Positions 1-8,552 are shown, counted from the first letter of the stretch. The stretch is DNA of 64,000 nucleotides from Gammaproteobacteria bacterium (GCA_028284675.1 JANQRI010000009.1:41691-105690); one strand, 5' to 3'. Notes: a model not told the origin generated them from the sequence alone. Numbers and translations: made by a program.

Positions 1-1715
1 CCGAGTTCGAGTTGTCGGAAAAAGAAGCCGATACTTTGCTGGATGAAACCGGTCGATACGGCAATATCCGCCCGGCGGTTGTGCTGTCATTTGCGGACCG
101 TGAAGAGCCTGAGCCGAAAGCAGATGATGCCAAACAAGAAACGGAAGAAGAGCCGGTATCGCTGACCTATGCAAACTTATATATAGGTGAGGGCGAGTTT
201 GCCGAGCTGGATTATACGGCGATTCAATGGGCCAAGCCGCGTATCTCGGTCGATCAACAGGGCCCCGAACCCAAATCAATACGCGATGTTCTGCAGATCG
301 GTGATGTGGTTTGGGTGCGTTCGGTTGAAGCGGGCATTTGGCATTTAACCCAGCTGCCGCAGGTCGAAGGCGCACTGGCGTCCCTGGACCCGCAAAGCGG
401 AGCGATATTGTCGCTGGTTGGTGGGTTTGATTTCTTTAAAAGTAAATTTAACCGGGCAGTGCAGGCCAAACGGCAGGCCGGCTCAAGTTTCAAGCCATTT
501 ATATATTCCGCCGCACTGGATAACGGCTTCACTGCGGCGTCGATAATTAATGATGCACCGGTGGTGTTTGATGATCCCGCGCTTGAAGGTAAGTGGCGGC
601 CGGAGAACTACAGCGGCAAATTTTTTGGGCCGACGCGTCTGCGCGAAGGCCTGGTAAAATCGCGCAATCTGGTGTCGATTCGTTTGTTGATCGCACTCGG
701 CATCGGCAAGGCCCGCGCGTATGCGCGACAATTTGGATTGCCTGAGGAAAGTCTGCCGCGGGATTTATCGCTGGTGCTGGGCAGCGGCATACTGACACCT
801 CTGGAGCTTGCATCCGCATTTGCAGTTTTTGCCAATCAGGGCTATCGGGTTGAGCCGTTTTTTATGGATCGTATCGAAAACTCGGATGGGAAAACCATCT
901 GGTTGGCGGATTATCGCGTTGCCTGCCTGGAGTGCTTTGTTGAGACAATCGACCCGGTATTACTGGAGCTGGATTATATTGTTGAATGGCCGGAACCGGA
1001 GCTACCGGAAGGTGCCGAGGCTGATGTAGAGGGCAGCGAAGTGGCGGATAGTACCGATCAGCAGCCTGCTGCACCGGAACCCGATACCCCGGAGTTGTCT
1101 GACGAATCTGTGGAGCAGCAGGGAACGGAGTTGGCCCAGGCTTCTGAAAATGATGAGCAGTTCCAGAAGGAAATTCCGGTACCGAAACGTGTTGTCGGGC
1201 AGGCTGAACAGGTGCTCAGTCCCCAGGTCAGTCATATCATGAACTCTATGCTGCGCGATGTGATTACCCGTGGTACCGGTGTGCGTGCAAGGGTGCTTGG
1301 GCGTAACGATCTGGCCGGCAAGACCGGCACGACCAATGATCAACATGATGCCTGGTTTAGCGGCTATAACCACCAAAATGTCTCGACCGTTTGGGTGGGC
1401 TTTGATTCACATCAGCCATTGGGTGCAAAAGAGGCCGGTTCGCGTGCCGCACTGCCGGTTTGGATAGATTATATGCGCCTTGCGACGGCCGATATCAAGG
1501 AGCGTCCGCCGGCCCAGCCTGAAGAAATGGTTACGATCAGAATAGATGCCAAAACAGGTTTGCTTGCGACCAGCGACACGGATGAGGCCATTTTTGAAAT
1601 TTTCAGGGCCGAGAATGTGCCTGAAACGACCGCGGCGGATAATACTGCCAGTGTCGGTCCATTTGTAAGTCCGCAGGCTGAGACGGCAGAGACCGGAGCC
1701 GAAGAGTTATTTTAA
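1..1715 (+). CDS. mrcA: Penicillin-binding protein 1A, C-terminal part (5' end outside window)
   Basis: Bifunctional class A penicillin-binding protein that polymerises glycan strands and cross-links peptidoglycan in the periplasm. The reading frame is open to the left edge, so the cytoplasmic tail, membrane anchor and glycosyltransferase domain lie upstream. The visible part starts in the linker/OB-like region and contains the whole transpeptidase domain. Its motifs are SSFK around nt 484-495 (acyl-serine), SRN around nt 660-668 and KTGT from nt 1320. An acidic Glu/Pro/Gln-rich insertion of about 70 residues (nt 985-1180) separates the SRN and KTG motifs, and the C-terminus is also acidic. 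The gene ends 13 nt before the next gene. The class is certain; PBP1A rather than PBP1B/1C is inferred from the motif context. Confidence 0.9.
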   Translation, partial: EFELSEKEADTLLDETGRYGNIRPAVVLSFADREEPEPKADDAKQETEEEPVSLTYANLYIGEGEFAELDYTAIQWAKPRISVDQQGPEPKSIRDVLQIGDVVWVRSVEAGIWHLTQLPQVEGALASLDPQSGAILSLVGGFDFFKSKFNRAVQAKRQAGSSFKPFIYSAALDNGFTAASIINDAPVVFDDPALEGKWRPENYSGKFFGPTRLREGLVKSRNLVSIRLLIALGIGKARAYARQFGLPEESLPRDLSLVLGSGILTPLELASAFAVFANQGYRVEPFFMDRIENSDGKTIWLADYRVACLECFVETIDPVLLELDYIVEWPEPELPEGAEADVEGSEVADSTDQQPAAPEPDTPELSDESVEQQGTELAQASENDEQFQKEIPVPKRVVGQAEQVLSPQVSHIMNSMLRDVITRGTGVRARVLGRNDLAGKTGTTNDQHDAWFSGYNHQNVSTVWVGFDSHQPLGAKEAGSRAALPVWIDYMRLATADIKERPPAQPEEMVTIRIDAKTGLLATSDTDEAIFEIFRAENVPETTAADNTASVGPFVSPQAETAETGAEELF

Positions 1716-1728
1716 CAACTTAAATTTT

Positions 1729-2334
1729 ATGGGCGCAAAACGTCAAAAATCCAAAGTGCGGGAGGCTATTGCACAGGAAGCCGCGCGGATCATGTCTCAG
1801 CAAATGGTTCGTGATTATCAGCAGGCGAAGCTTAAAGCCTGTGAGCGGCTGGGTTACTCGGCAAAAAACGGTTTGCCGGGCAACGAAGAAATTCAAGCGG
1901 CGTTACAGAGTTATCTGCAGGTTTTTAAAGCAGATGCTCAGGAAGGTATTCTTAAAAAACTCAGGGCTGCGGCCGAAGAGGCAATGCGTTTTTTGCGGGA
2001 GTTTGAACCGCGGTTGGTCGGTTCGGTGTTGAACGGTACTGCTGATGAATACTCCGCAGTACATCTCCATGTGTTTGCCGAAACCGAAGAGAAGGTGCTG
2101 CAGTTTTTAATGGATAAAGGTATACCTTACGAGCTGGATAATAAACTGATCACATATCGCAATGGTCGTCAGCAGCAGATCAGCGTGTGTCGCTTTACTG
2201 CCGGCGATACCATAATAGAGTTAAGCCTGTTTGATACATTGGCATTACGTGAAGCGCCTAAAAGTCCGGTCGACGGTAAGCCGATGCGTCGCGCAACACT
2301 CAGCGAATTGCAGTTAATGCTGGAGTCAGTGTAG
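1729..2334 (+). CDS. Conserved protein with degenerate nucleotidyltransferase-like domain
   Basis: A 201-residue cytosolic protein of unproven function. The N-terminal 60 residues are basic and helical. Residues about 95-170 resemble a minimal nucleotidyltransferase: a Gly-Ser turn (LVGSVLNGTADEYSAV) is followed by strand HLHVF, where active enzymes carry Asp-x-Asp. The catalytic acids are therefore missing. The C-terminus has a conserved-looking REAPKSPVDGKPMRRA segment. From memory, similar proteins occur as conserved hypotheticals in other gammaproteobacteria. It lies 13 nt after the penicillin-binding protein gene and may be cotranscribed, but no clear ribosome-binding site is visible before the ATG. 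The fold assignment is an inference from motif spacing. Confidence 0.75.
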   Translation: MGAKRQKSKVREAIAQEAARIMSQQMVRDYQQAKLKACERLGYSAKNGLPGNEEIQAALQSYLQVFKADAQEGILKKLRAAAEEAMRFLREFEPRLVGSVLNGTADEYSAVHLHVFAETEEKVLQFLMDKGIPYELDNKLITYRNGRQQQISVCRFTAGDTIIELSLFDTLALREAPKSPVDGKPMRRATLSELQLMLESV

Positions 2335-2418
2335 CCACTTCAAATCCGGGTATACTTCGGATGCCAGTCAGGCCCTTTTCTCCTTGAGCAGAAATAATTT
2401 GCAGGGTTTGTCGGGTGA

Positions 2419-2589
2419 CTAATCCTGAATCATCTTATCACTGCTTGGCTGCGCTAACGCCTGACTGACATATTTCACCGAATCAATCACCATCAATTGC
2501 ACCCAAAACAAACCGTTTTCCATACTCGGTGACAAACCCTTGGATAAATCCAGCTCAGTCAGCAGATTTAACATCTGCTTATTTCTCAT
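2419..2589 (-). CDS. Small ORF, 56 residues, unknown
   Basis: An ATG-initiated minus-strand frame (MRNKQMLNLLTELDLSKGL at the start, ending KMIQD). It is the only coding-like content in the 320 bp between the nucleotidyltransferase-like gene and the toxin-antitoxin pair. The composition looks protein-like, but there is no convincing ribosome-binding site and I recognise no family. It could be a remnant of a larger gene. Low confidence. Confidence 0.25.
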   Translation of the reverse strand: MRNKQMLNLLTELDLSKGLSPSMENGLFWVQLMVIDSVKYVSQALAQPSSDKMIQD

Positions 2590-2738
2590 TTAATTTTCAG
2601 GCACTTAACAGCCAATCTCGGTTTTACCCTTGCTTTTTTATATGAAATATCATATAAATAGATATAGGAGATACACACCCAAAACCCGTAATCTGGATCG
2701 GTTCGGCTTATGAGGATTGGTGTGACTTTCCCGATGAT

Positions 2739-3032
2739 GTGCAGGATGTTATGGGCTATGCCCTGCATCTGGCGCAATGCGGTGAGAAAGCCGATAACGT
2801 CAAGCCGCTATCCGGCTTTAAAGGCGCGTCCGTGTTGGAGATTGTCGATAATTATGATTCCGATACTTACCGCGCTGTGTATACGGTGAAGTTCTCTGAT
2901 GCGGTGTATGTGTTACATGCGTTTCAGAAGAAAAGCAAAAAAGGGATTGCGACACCGAAAAGCGATATAAAGCTGATTGAGCAACGCCTGAAACGAGCGA
3001 AGGAGTATCATGATGAGCAAAGTAAACAATGA
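2739..3032 (+). CDS. HigB/Gp49-like (RelE superfamily) toxin, start codon apparently lost
   Basis: Toxin half of a type II toxin-antitoxin pair, of the phage-derived Gp49-like family related to HigB/RelE ribosome-dependent mRNA interferases. The diagnostic core is YRAVYTVKF, then AVYVLHAFQKKSKKGI. Family similarity continues upstream of the first possible start (GTG at 2739) back to about 2682, in the in-frame segment KPVIWIGSAYEDW. No ATG, GTG or TTG exists between the stop at 2655 and 2739. An AGGAG sequence at 2666-2670 is placed as if to serve a start near 2676, where the codon is CAC. The toxin may therefore be inactive, or translated from a non-standard start. It overlaps the antitoxin by about 20 nt, the toxin-first order of higBA. 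Confidence 0.6.
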   Translation: MQDVMGYALHLAQCGEKADNVKPLSGFKGASVLEIVDNYDSDTYRAVYTVKFSDAVYVLHAFQKKSKKGIATPKSDIKLIEQRLKRAKEYHDEQSKQ

Positions 3033-3342
3033 TGATATTACAGTCACCCAGCATCCTTTTGATGGTTTAAAGGATGGTGATGAGCGTCTGGCAAAAGCCA
3101 AGATCGCCCGGCAGATTAATAGCCTGCTCAAAGAACGCGGCCTGAAACAACGCGAAGCCGCCGAGCTTTTGGAGATCACCCAGCCCGAAGTCTCCCAGCT
3201 TTCCAATGGCCGCTTATCCGGTTTTACCTTTGACCGCTTGTATCGCTGTCTCTATGCACTGGATATGGATGTCGAAATCATCCTTAAAAAACATGTCCCA
3301 ACCAGTAATATGCCAGCAGGGATACAAGTAGTTCAGATATAA
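3013..3342 (+). CDS. XRE-family antitoxin (HigA-like)
   Basis: DNA-binding antitoxin that neutralises the preceding RelE-type toxin and represses the shared promoter. A helix-turn-helix spans about residues 30-85 (KQREAAELLEITQPEVSQLS then LSGFTFDRLYR), in the HTH_37 style common to HigA-like antitoxins. ATGs occur at 3010 and 3013. AGGAG at 3001-3005 spaces better to 3013. It overlaps the toxin 3' end, so translation is likely coupled. The C-terminal tail after LKKH is short and may be disordered. Confidence 0.8.
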   Translation: MSKVNNDDITVTQHPFDGLKDGDERLAKAKIARQINSLLKERGLKQREAAELLEITQPEVSQLSNGRLSGFTFDRLYRCLYALDMDVEIILKKHVPTSNMPAGIQVVQI

Positions 3343-3403
3343 TATTTAACCCTTCTTCTGCACCTGATTGATTAAGAAGCTAAGAAAAAAGAGAAAAAAG
3401 AGA

Positions 3404-3425
3404 AAAAAGGGGTCAGACCCTTTTT
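3404..3425. terminator. Bidirectional terminator-like palindrome with the ggggtcagaccc motif
   Basis: Arms aaaaaggg and cccttttt flank a gtcaga centre, giving A- and T-tracts on both sides. It lies between the antitoxin and the convergent hemE and could terminate both. From memory, the ggggtcagaccc core is widespread in intergenic DNA of proteobacteria, so this may also be a copy of a dispersed element. It is preceded by a purine tract of aagagaaaa repeats. Confidence 0.5.
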
Positions 3426-3438
3426 GAGGGTTTGGTTG

Positions 3439-4515
3439 CTATGCGTTGCTTTTTTTGTATTGAGGGCTTAATTGGTGTACTGCTTCGAGCATTGCGGCGA
3501 CATGTTCGGGGTTGGTTTGCGGTTGTATGCCGTGGCCGAGGTTGAAGATATGGCGGTGGCCGTAGCCGTAGTCGGCCAGGGTGTTGGCGACTTCGGTTTG
3601 AATTGCCTCTGGGCTGGCATGCAGTACGGACGGGTCGAGGTTGCCTTGTAATGTGACCCTGTCCTGCACACGTAGGCGTGCGATTCTGAGTGAAGTGGTC
3701 CAGTCCACACCGACTGCATCGCAGCCGGTGTCGGCGATCAGGTTAAGCCATTGACCGCCGTTTTTGGTGAATAACACGATGGGTGTATCACGGGTATCTG
3801 TGTTTTCTTTGAGTGCATGCACGATTTGCTGCATGTAATTTAAAGAAAATGTCTGATACGCGGTTGGCGTCAATACACCGCCCCAGGTATCGAATAACAT
3901 AAGTGCCTGTGCGCCGGCCGCGGTTTGTGCCTGCAGGTAGCGGATGATGGCGGTGGTGTTTTTCTCAAGCAGCTGGTGCAGGCATTCGGGCTGTTGGTAC
4001 AGCATTTTTTTGATCACTGAAAACGTTTTGGTGGAACCGCCTTCGACCATATAGGTGGCCAGCGTCCATGGGCTGCCGGAGAAGCCTATCAGCGGTATGG
4101 TGTTGTCCAGTTCGCGCCGAATCAGTTTTACTGCATCCATCACGTAGCGCAGCTCGGATTCCGGGTCCGGTATCGGCAGTTGCTTGATCGCGTTTTCGTC
4201 CTGAAGCGGATGTTTGAATTTGGGGCCTTCGCCTTCACTAAAGTAAAGTCCAAGGCCCATTGCGTCCGGGATGGTCAGGATATCGGAAAACAGAATCGCC
4301 GCATCCAGCGGAAATCGTTGTAACGGCTGCAGTGTGACTTCGCAGGCCAGTTCCGGCGTGCTGCATAAGGTCATAAAGTCGCTGGCCTGTTTTCGTGTTT
4401 CGCGGTATTCGGGCAGGTAGCGACCGGCCTGACGCATGATCCATACCGGGGTGCGATCGACCGGCAGTCCTTGGAGTGCCCGCAGGAAGCGGTCGTTTTT
4501 GGGTGCGTCCGGCAT
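3439..4515 (-). CDS. hemE: Uroporphyrinogen decarboxylase
   Basis: Cytosolic enzyme of heme biosynthesis that removes four carboxyl groups from uroporphyrinogen III to give coproporphyrinogen III. The length is 358 residues, as expected. Signature motifs are the N-terminal PVWIMRQAGRYLPEYR, which holds the substrate-binding arginines, FSDILTIPDAMG, and GFSGSPWTLATYMVEGG. The C-terminal NLGHGIQP loop is also present. The start ATG lies 15 nt after the gltD stop, so gltD and hemE are probably cotranscribed. The only other heme gene nearby is a lone hemD at 23.9-24.7 kb. Confidence 0.97.
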   Translation of the reverse strand: MPDAPKNDRFLRALQGLPVDRTPVWIMRQAGRYLPEYRETRKQASDFMTLCSTPELACEVTLQPLQRFPLDAAILFSDILTIPDAMGLGLYFSEGEGPKFKHPLQDENAIKQLPIPDPESELRYVMDAVKLIRRELDNTIPLIGFSGSPWTLATYMVEGGSTKTFSVIKKMLYQQPECLHQLLEKNTTAIIRYLQAQTAAGAQALMLFDTWGGVLTPTAYQTFSLNYMQQIVHALKENTDTRDTPIVLFTKNGGQWLNLIADTGCDAVGVDWTTSLRIARLRVQDRVTLQGNLDPSVLHASPEAIQTEVANTLADYGYGHRHIFNLGHGIQPQTNPEHVAAMLEAVHQLSPQYKKSNA

Positions 4516-4530
4516 CGCTGACTGCAGCCG

Positions 4531-5946
4531 TCAGACTTTCAAATAGGACAGAATTCCCTCGGCAGCCTGTCTGCCTTCAAAGACAGCGGTTACGACCAGG
4601 TCTGAGCCGCGCACCATGTCACCGCCGGCAAACACTTTGGGGTTATGCGTTTGGAACAGATGGCCATCGGCAGCAGGGGTTACCATGCGACCCTGTTGGT
4701 CGATTTGCAGGTCGAAGTCTTCGAACCAGTTGGTCGGGCTGGGTCTGAAACCGAATGCGATGATCACCCGGTCGGCTGGAATAATTTCTTCGGAGCCGGG
4801 CACCGGTTCCGGACTGCGCCGGCCGCGGGCATCCGGTTTGCCAAGCTGAGTGGCGACCACTTTAACGCCTTCGACATGAGAGTCGCCGACAATTTCGATG
4901 GGCTGGCGGTTCCATAGGAACTGCACGTTTTCTTCTTTTGCATTATGCACTTCGCGGCGTGAGCCGGGCATATTGGTTTCATCCCGCCGGTACACGCAGG
5001 TCACGCTTTTAGCCTGCTGCCGGATCGCGGTGCGGTTGCAGTCCATTGCGGTGTCGCCACCGCCCAATACCACTACGCGTTGTTTTTTCATATCAATAAA
5101 CTGTGAGGCATCCTGTTCCAGCCCCATCACCCGTTTCACATTGGACACCAGGTATGGCAAAGCTTCATACACGCCGGGCAGATCTTCTCCGGGGAAGCCG
5201 CCTTTCATATAAGTGTAGGCGCCCATGCCAAGGAAAACCGCATCATAGTCTTCCAGCAGTTTTTCAAACGGAATGTCTTTGCCGATGTCGGTGTTTAAAC
5301 GAAATTCCACACCCATTTCTTCCATCAGGTTGCGACGGGTTTGCACAATTTCTTTTTCGAGTTTGAACGGTGGAATACCGAAGGTCAGCAGGCCGCCGAT
5401 TTCGTCGTAGCGGTCAAATACGATTGGCTTGACACCGTTACGGACCAGGATGTCTGCGCAGCCGAGGCCGGCCGGGCCGGCGCCGACCACCGCAACGCGT
5501 TTATCGCTGGGTGTGATCCCGGACATATCAGGGCGCCAGCCCTGTTTCAGCGCTTCGTCAGTGATGTATTTTTCAATTGAGCCAATGGTGACTGCGCCGA
5601 AGCCGTCGTTCAGAGTACAGGCACCTTCACAAAGCCGGTCCTGCGGGCAGACCCGGCCGCAGATTTCCGGCAGCGTATTGGTTTTGTGCGACATTTCCGC
5701 CGCTTCGAATAAGTTGCCTTCGGCGATCAGTTTTAGCCAGTTCGGAATATAGTTATGGACCGGACATTTCCATTCGCAATATGGGTTACCGCAATGCAGG
5801 CAGCGGTCGGCTTGTTGCGCGGCGGTTTCCGGATCGTAATGGCTGTAGATTTCGTTGAACTTCAGAATGCGCACCGGTGCCGGGGTTTTGCTTGGGTCCT
5901 GGCGCGGGACGTCGAGAAACTGTAATACATTGCTTTTCTTGGTCAT
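4531..5946 (-). CDS. gltD: Glutamate synthase (NADPH) small subunit
   Basis: Beta subunit of glutamate synthase. It takes electrons from NADPH through FAD and passes them by iron-sulfur clusters to the GltB subunit, which makes glutamate from glutamine and 2-oxoglutarate. The N-terminal cysteine-rich ferredoxin-like region reads CLHCGNPYCEWKCPVHNYIP, followed by CGRVCPQDRLCEGAC. FAD (VVGAGPAGLGCA) and NADPH (VVVLGGGDTAMDC) dinucleotide folds follow. A longer frame runs to 6030, but starting at MTKKSNV (5946) gives 471 residues, close to the 472 of E. coli GltD, and matches its N-terminus. gltB is not adjacent in the window. Confidence 0.95.
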   Translation of the reverse strand: MTKKSNVLQFLDVPRQDPSKTPAPVRILKFNEIYSHYDPETAAQQADRCLHCGNPYCEWKCPVHNYIPNWLKLIAEGNLFEAAEMSHKTNTLPEICGRVCPQDRLCEGACTLNDGFGAVTIGSIEKYITDEALKQGWRPDMSGITPSDKRVAVVGAGPAGLGCADILVRNGVKPIVFDRYDEIGGLLTFGIPPFKLEKEIVQTRRNLMEEMGVEFRLNTDIGKDIPFEKLLEDYDAVFLGMGAYTYMKGGFPGEDLPGVYEALPYLVSNVKRVMGLEQDASQFIDMKKQRVVVLGGGDTAMDCNRTAIRQQAKSVTCVYRRDETNMPGSRREVHNAKEENVQFLWNRQPIEIVGDSHVEGVKVVATQLGKPDARGRRSPEPVPGSEEIIPADRVIIAFGFRPSPTNWFEDFDLQIDQQGRMVTPAADGHLFQTHNPKVFAGGDMVRGSDLVVTAVFEGRQAAEGILSYLKV

Positions 5947-6086
5947 GAGTTTGATCGCATCTGAAAAATGTTCTACTGGGGCTCCTGGCCGCGCGAACTG
6001 GTTTGCCGGCCGGAGCAGGTATTTTAGCATACGCCAGGGGGCGTGTTTTTTTATCGCCCCGGCTTGAAGAGCCCGGGCCAGGGTCT

Positions 6087-6545
6087 TTAGGCAGACCCCA
6101 GTTTTGATTTGATTTTGGCGCTGACCTGGCCCATGTCTGCGCGGCCCTGCAGCTTGGGTTTTAAAACACCCATCACTTTGCCCATATCTTTAATGGATTG
6201 GGCCCCCGTCGATGCCAGGGCTTCATCAATCAGCCGGTCAGTTTCGGCTTCGCTTAACTGCTGTGGCAGATAAGCCTGGATAATCTTCAATTCGGCGGCT
6301 TCGCGATCCGACAGGTCATCGCGGCCGGCTTTACTAAACTGTTCAATGGATTCTTTACGCTGCTTGGTCATTTTGCCCAGCAGCGCGATAACACCCGTGT
6401 CATCAAGCTGTGTTTGCCCGTCTATCTCCAGTTGTTTGATACCGGCCAAAATGAGTCGTATGGTACCCAGGCGTTCTTTTTCGCCGGCGCGCAACGCGGC
6501 TTTCATATCTTCCTGGATGCGTTGTTTCAGGTCCTGGGCGCTCAT
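6087..6545 (-). CDS. yqeY: GatB/YqeY domain protein
   Basis: Small soluble protein of 152 residues of the YqeY family, which shares the helical tail domain of the GatB subunit of aspartyl/glutamyl-tRNA amidotransferase. Its exact role is unsettled. The hallmarks are an N-terminal LKQRIQEDMKAALRAGEKER, central KQRKESIEQFSKAGR, and the C-terminal IKDMGKVMGVLKPKLQGRAD. It lies 18 nt after rpsU. In many gammaproteobacteria rpsU-yqeY is followed by dnaG and rpoD; here gltD follows instead. Confidence 0.93.
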   Translation of the reverse strand: MSAQDLKQRIQEDMKAALRAGEKERLGTIRLILAGIKQLEIDGQTQLDDTGVIALLGKMTKQRKESIEQFSKAGRDDLSDREAAELKIIQAYLPQQLSEAETDRLIDEALASTGAQSIKDMGKVMGVLKPKLQGRADMGQVSAKIKSKLGSA

Positions 6546-6563
6546 CGTAAAGCTGCCGGAGTG

Positions 6564-6779
6564 CTAGAATGATCGAACGCGGCGGGATACGTCTTTGGAA
6601 ATACGTTTTTGGTGCCTTTTAGTGGCGGCTGCCTGCTTGCGTTTGCGCTCGGTCGTTGGTTTTTCGTAGAATTCACGACGCCTGGTTTCGGTCAATACGC
6701 CCGCTTTCTCGCAGATTCGTTTGAAACGGCGCATCGCTGACTCAAATGGTTCATTTTCTCTAACGCGTACTGACGGCAT
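6564..6779 (-). CDS. rpsU: Ribosomal protein bS21
   Basis: Small-subunit ribosomal protein that helps start-site selection on mRNA. The 71-residue length and the sequence PSVRVRENEPFESAMRRFKR are characteristic, as is the very basic C-terminus (KRHQKRISKDVSRRVRSF). It is divergent from tsaD with about 115 nt between them, which must carry both promoters. yqeY follows in the same direction. Confidence 0.98.
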   Translation of the reverse strand: MPSVRVRENEPFESAMRRFKRICEKAGVLTETRRREFYEKPTTERKRKQAAATKRHQKRISKDVSRRVRSF

Positions 6780-6895
6780 AAACTCAAAATCTCTGTTTCA
6801 TGTGATAAAGGGCAGGCGATTATAATGATTTGATCGGCCGGTGCCAATGGCTTGGTCTGTTTTTAACGTAAAAAATTCAGATATATCGATTCAAA

Positions 6896-7900
6896 ATGCT
6901 TGTATTGGGGATAGAAACCTCCTGTGATGAGACAGGACTGGCGTTATTTGACAGCCGAAAAGGCTTGCTGGGGCATATATTGCACAGTCAGGCTAAAATG
7001 CATGCGGAGTACGGCGGAGTTGTACCGGAACTGGCCTCCCGTGATCATGTGCGGCGGCAGATCCCGCTGCTGAAGCGTTTATTGGCCGATGCCGGTATCG
7101 AACGCTCCGCAATAGAGGGTGTAGCCTATACCGCCGGACCGGGTTTGCTGGGTGCATTGCTCGGCGGCGCGGCATTCGGCAGAAGTCTGGCCTGGGGTTT
7201 GGGGGTGCCGGCGATTGCGGTACACCATATGGAAGGTCATTTGTTGGCGCCGATGCTGGAGGATCCCGCACCTGCGTTTCCGTTTATTGCATTGCTGGTT
7301 TCCGGCGGGCATTCAATGCTGGTGAAAGTCGCTGGTTCGGGTAAGTATGAGATTTTAGGCGAAAGCCTGGATGATGCGGCCGGCGAAGCATTCGATAAAA
7401 CCGCACAATTGCTGAATCTGGGTTATCCGGGCGGTCCGGCACTGGCCAAGCTTGCCGAACAGGGCGATCCTGAGCGATTCAATTTTCCCCGACCGATGAC
7501 CGATCGGCCCGGTTTGGATTTTAGTTTTAGCGGATTAAAGACCTTCGCACTTAACACCATCACTGCAAATCCAGATGACCAACAAACCAGAGCGGATATT
7601 GCGCGTGCTTTTGAGGAGGCGGTGGTGGATGTGATGGTTATTAAATGCCGGCGTGCATTGGAGCAGACTTCCATCAGTCGGCTGATTGTCGCCGGCGGTG
7701 TTGGTGCAAACCGCCGTTTGCGTGCCCGCCTGAAGTCTTTAACTGAAGCGATGGGCGCCGAGCTGTATTATCCGCGTATTGAATTTTGCACGGATAACGG
7801 GGCGATGATTGCTTATGCCGGCTGCATGCGGTTACAGGCTGATAGCGAGGATGACCTGGCTATTCATGCGCGTGCCCGCTGGCCGATTACGGATTTATAA
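6896..7900 (+). CDS. tsaD: tRNA N6-adenosine threonylcarbamoyltransferase TsaD
   Basis: Catalytic subunit that transfers threonylcarbamoyl to A37 of tRNAs decoding ANN codons, working with TsaB, TsaE and TsaC. It has an ASKHA-type fold of 334 residues. Motifs include the N-terminal VLGIETSCDETG, the metal-binding AVHHMEGHL histidines, LVSGGHSMLV, and VAGGVGANRRLR near the C-terminus. The start is the ATG at 6896, right before MLVLGIETS. tsaD next to a divergent rpsU is a classic gammaproteobacterial arrangement. Confidence 0.97.
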   Translation: MLVLGIETSCDETGLALFDSRKGLLGHILHSQAKMHAEYGGVVPELASRDHVRRQIPLLKRLLADAGIERSAIEGVAYTAGPGLLGALLGGAAFGRSLAWGLGVPAIAVHHMEGHLLAPMLEDPAPAFPFIALLVSGGHSMLVKVAGSGKYEILGESLDDAAGEAFDKTAQLLNLGYPGGPALAKLAEQGDPERFNFPRPMTDRPGLDFSFSGLKTFALNTITANPDDQQTRADIARAFEEAVVDVMVIKCRRALEQTSISRLIVAGGVGANRRLRARLKSLTEAMGAELYYPRIEFCTDNGAMIAYAGCMRLQADSEDDLAIHARARWPITDL

Positions 7901-7922
7901 ATCAGCTTTGAGAGTCGGACCG

Positions 7923-8552
7923 TCAATTTTTTGACGCGCCGATTTTGCTTTCATTACCGCTGATCAGGCGCTGGATATTGCCGCGGTGGCGCCAGAAAAT
8001 CAGCAGTGTCATGCCGAACAGAATGACCGCAACTACTTCAGAGTCCGCGAGCCAGATTGAATAGAGCGGGGCGAGCGCAAACGCAGTTAATGCGGCCAGA
8101 GCTGAGTATTTAAACAGCCAGGCGACCAGTAGCCAGGTTAAAACGGTCAGTAAAAACACCGGCCAGGCGGTGCCGAGCAGCATACCGAGCGCGGTTGCGA
8201 CACCTTTGCCGCCTTTAAAGCCGAAGAACACCGGGTATAAATGACCTATAAAGGCGCCAATACCCGCAATTGCCGGCAGCCAGGATGGTGAATTCGTGGT
8301 AAATGTATTCACACAGATGCCGGCGATCAGTACCGCGAGCAGGCCTTTTAACGCGTCTCCCAGAAGTGTGATAATAGCGGCTTTTTTGCCGCCCAGCCGG
8401 AGTACATTGGTCGCGCCGGGATTACCGGAACCTCCGGAGCGGGGGTCCGGCAGGTTCATCAGGCGGCTGGTAATGATCGCGGTTGAAATTGAGCCGGTCA
8501 GGTAGCCAAACAGGAACAGGGCCGGGCAGAGTATGAATATCTGAATATGCAT
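7923..8552 (-). CDS. plsY: Glycerol-3-phosphate acyltransferase PlsY
   Basis: Integral membrane enzyme that acylates glycerol-3-phosphate with acyl-phosphate, the first step of phospholipid synthesis. Several hydrophobic segments span 209 residues. The signature loops are SGNPGATNVLR and GFKGGKGVATALG. The frame continues to 8582, but the ATG at 8552 (MHIQIFILC) leads straight into the first membrane helix and gives the usual length. It is convergent with tsaD and divergent from bioH. Confidence 0.95.
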   Translation of the reverse strand: MHIQIFILCPALFLFGYLTGSISTAIITSRLMNLPDPRSGGSGNPGATNVLRLGGKKAAIITLLGDALKGLLAVLIAGICVNTFTTNSPSWLPAIAGIGAFIGHLYPVFFGFKGGKGVATALGMLLGTAWPVFLLTVLTWLLVAWLFKYSALAALTAFALAPLYSIWLADSEVVAVILFGMTLLIFWRHRGNIQRLISGNESKIGASKN

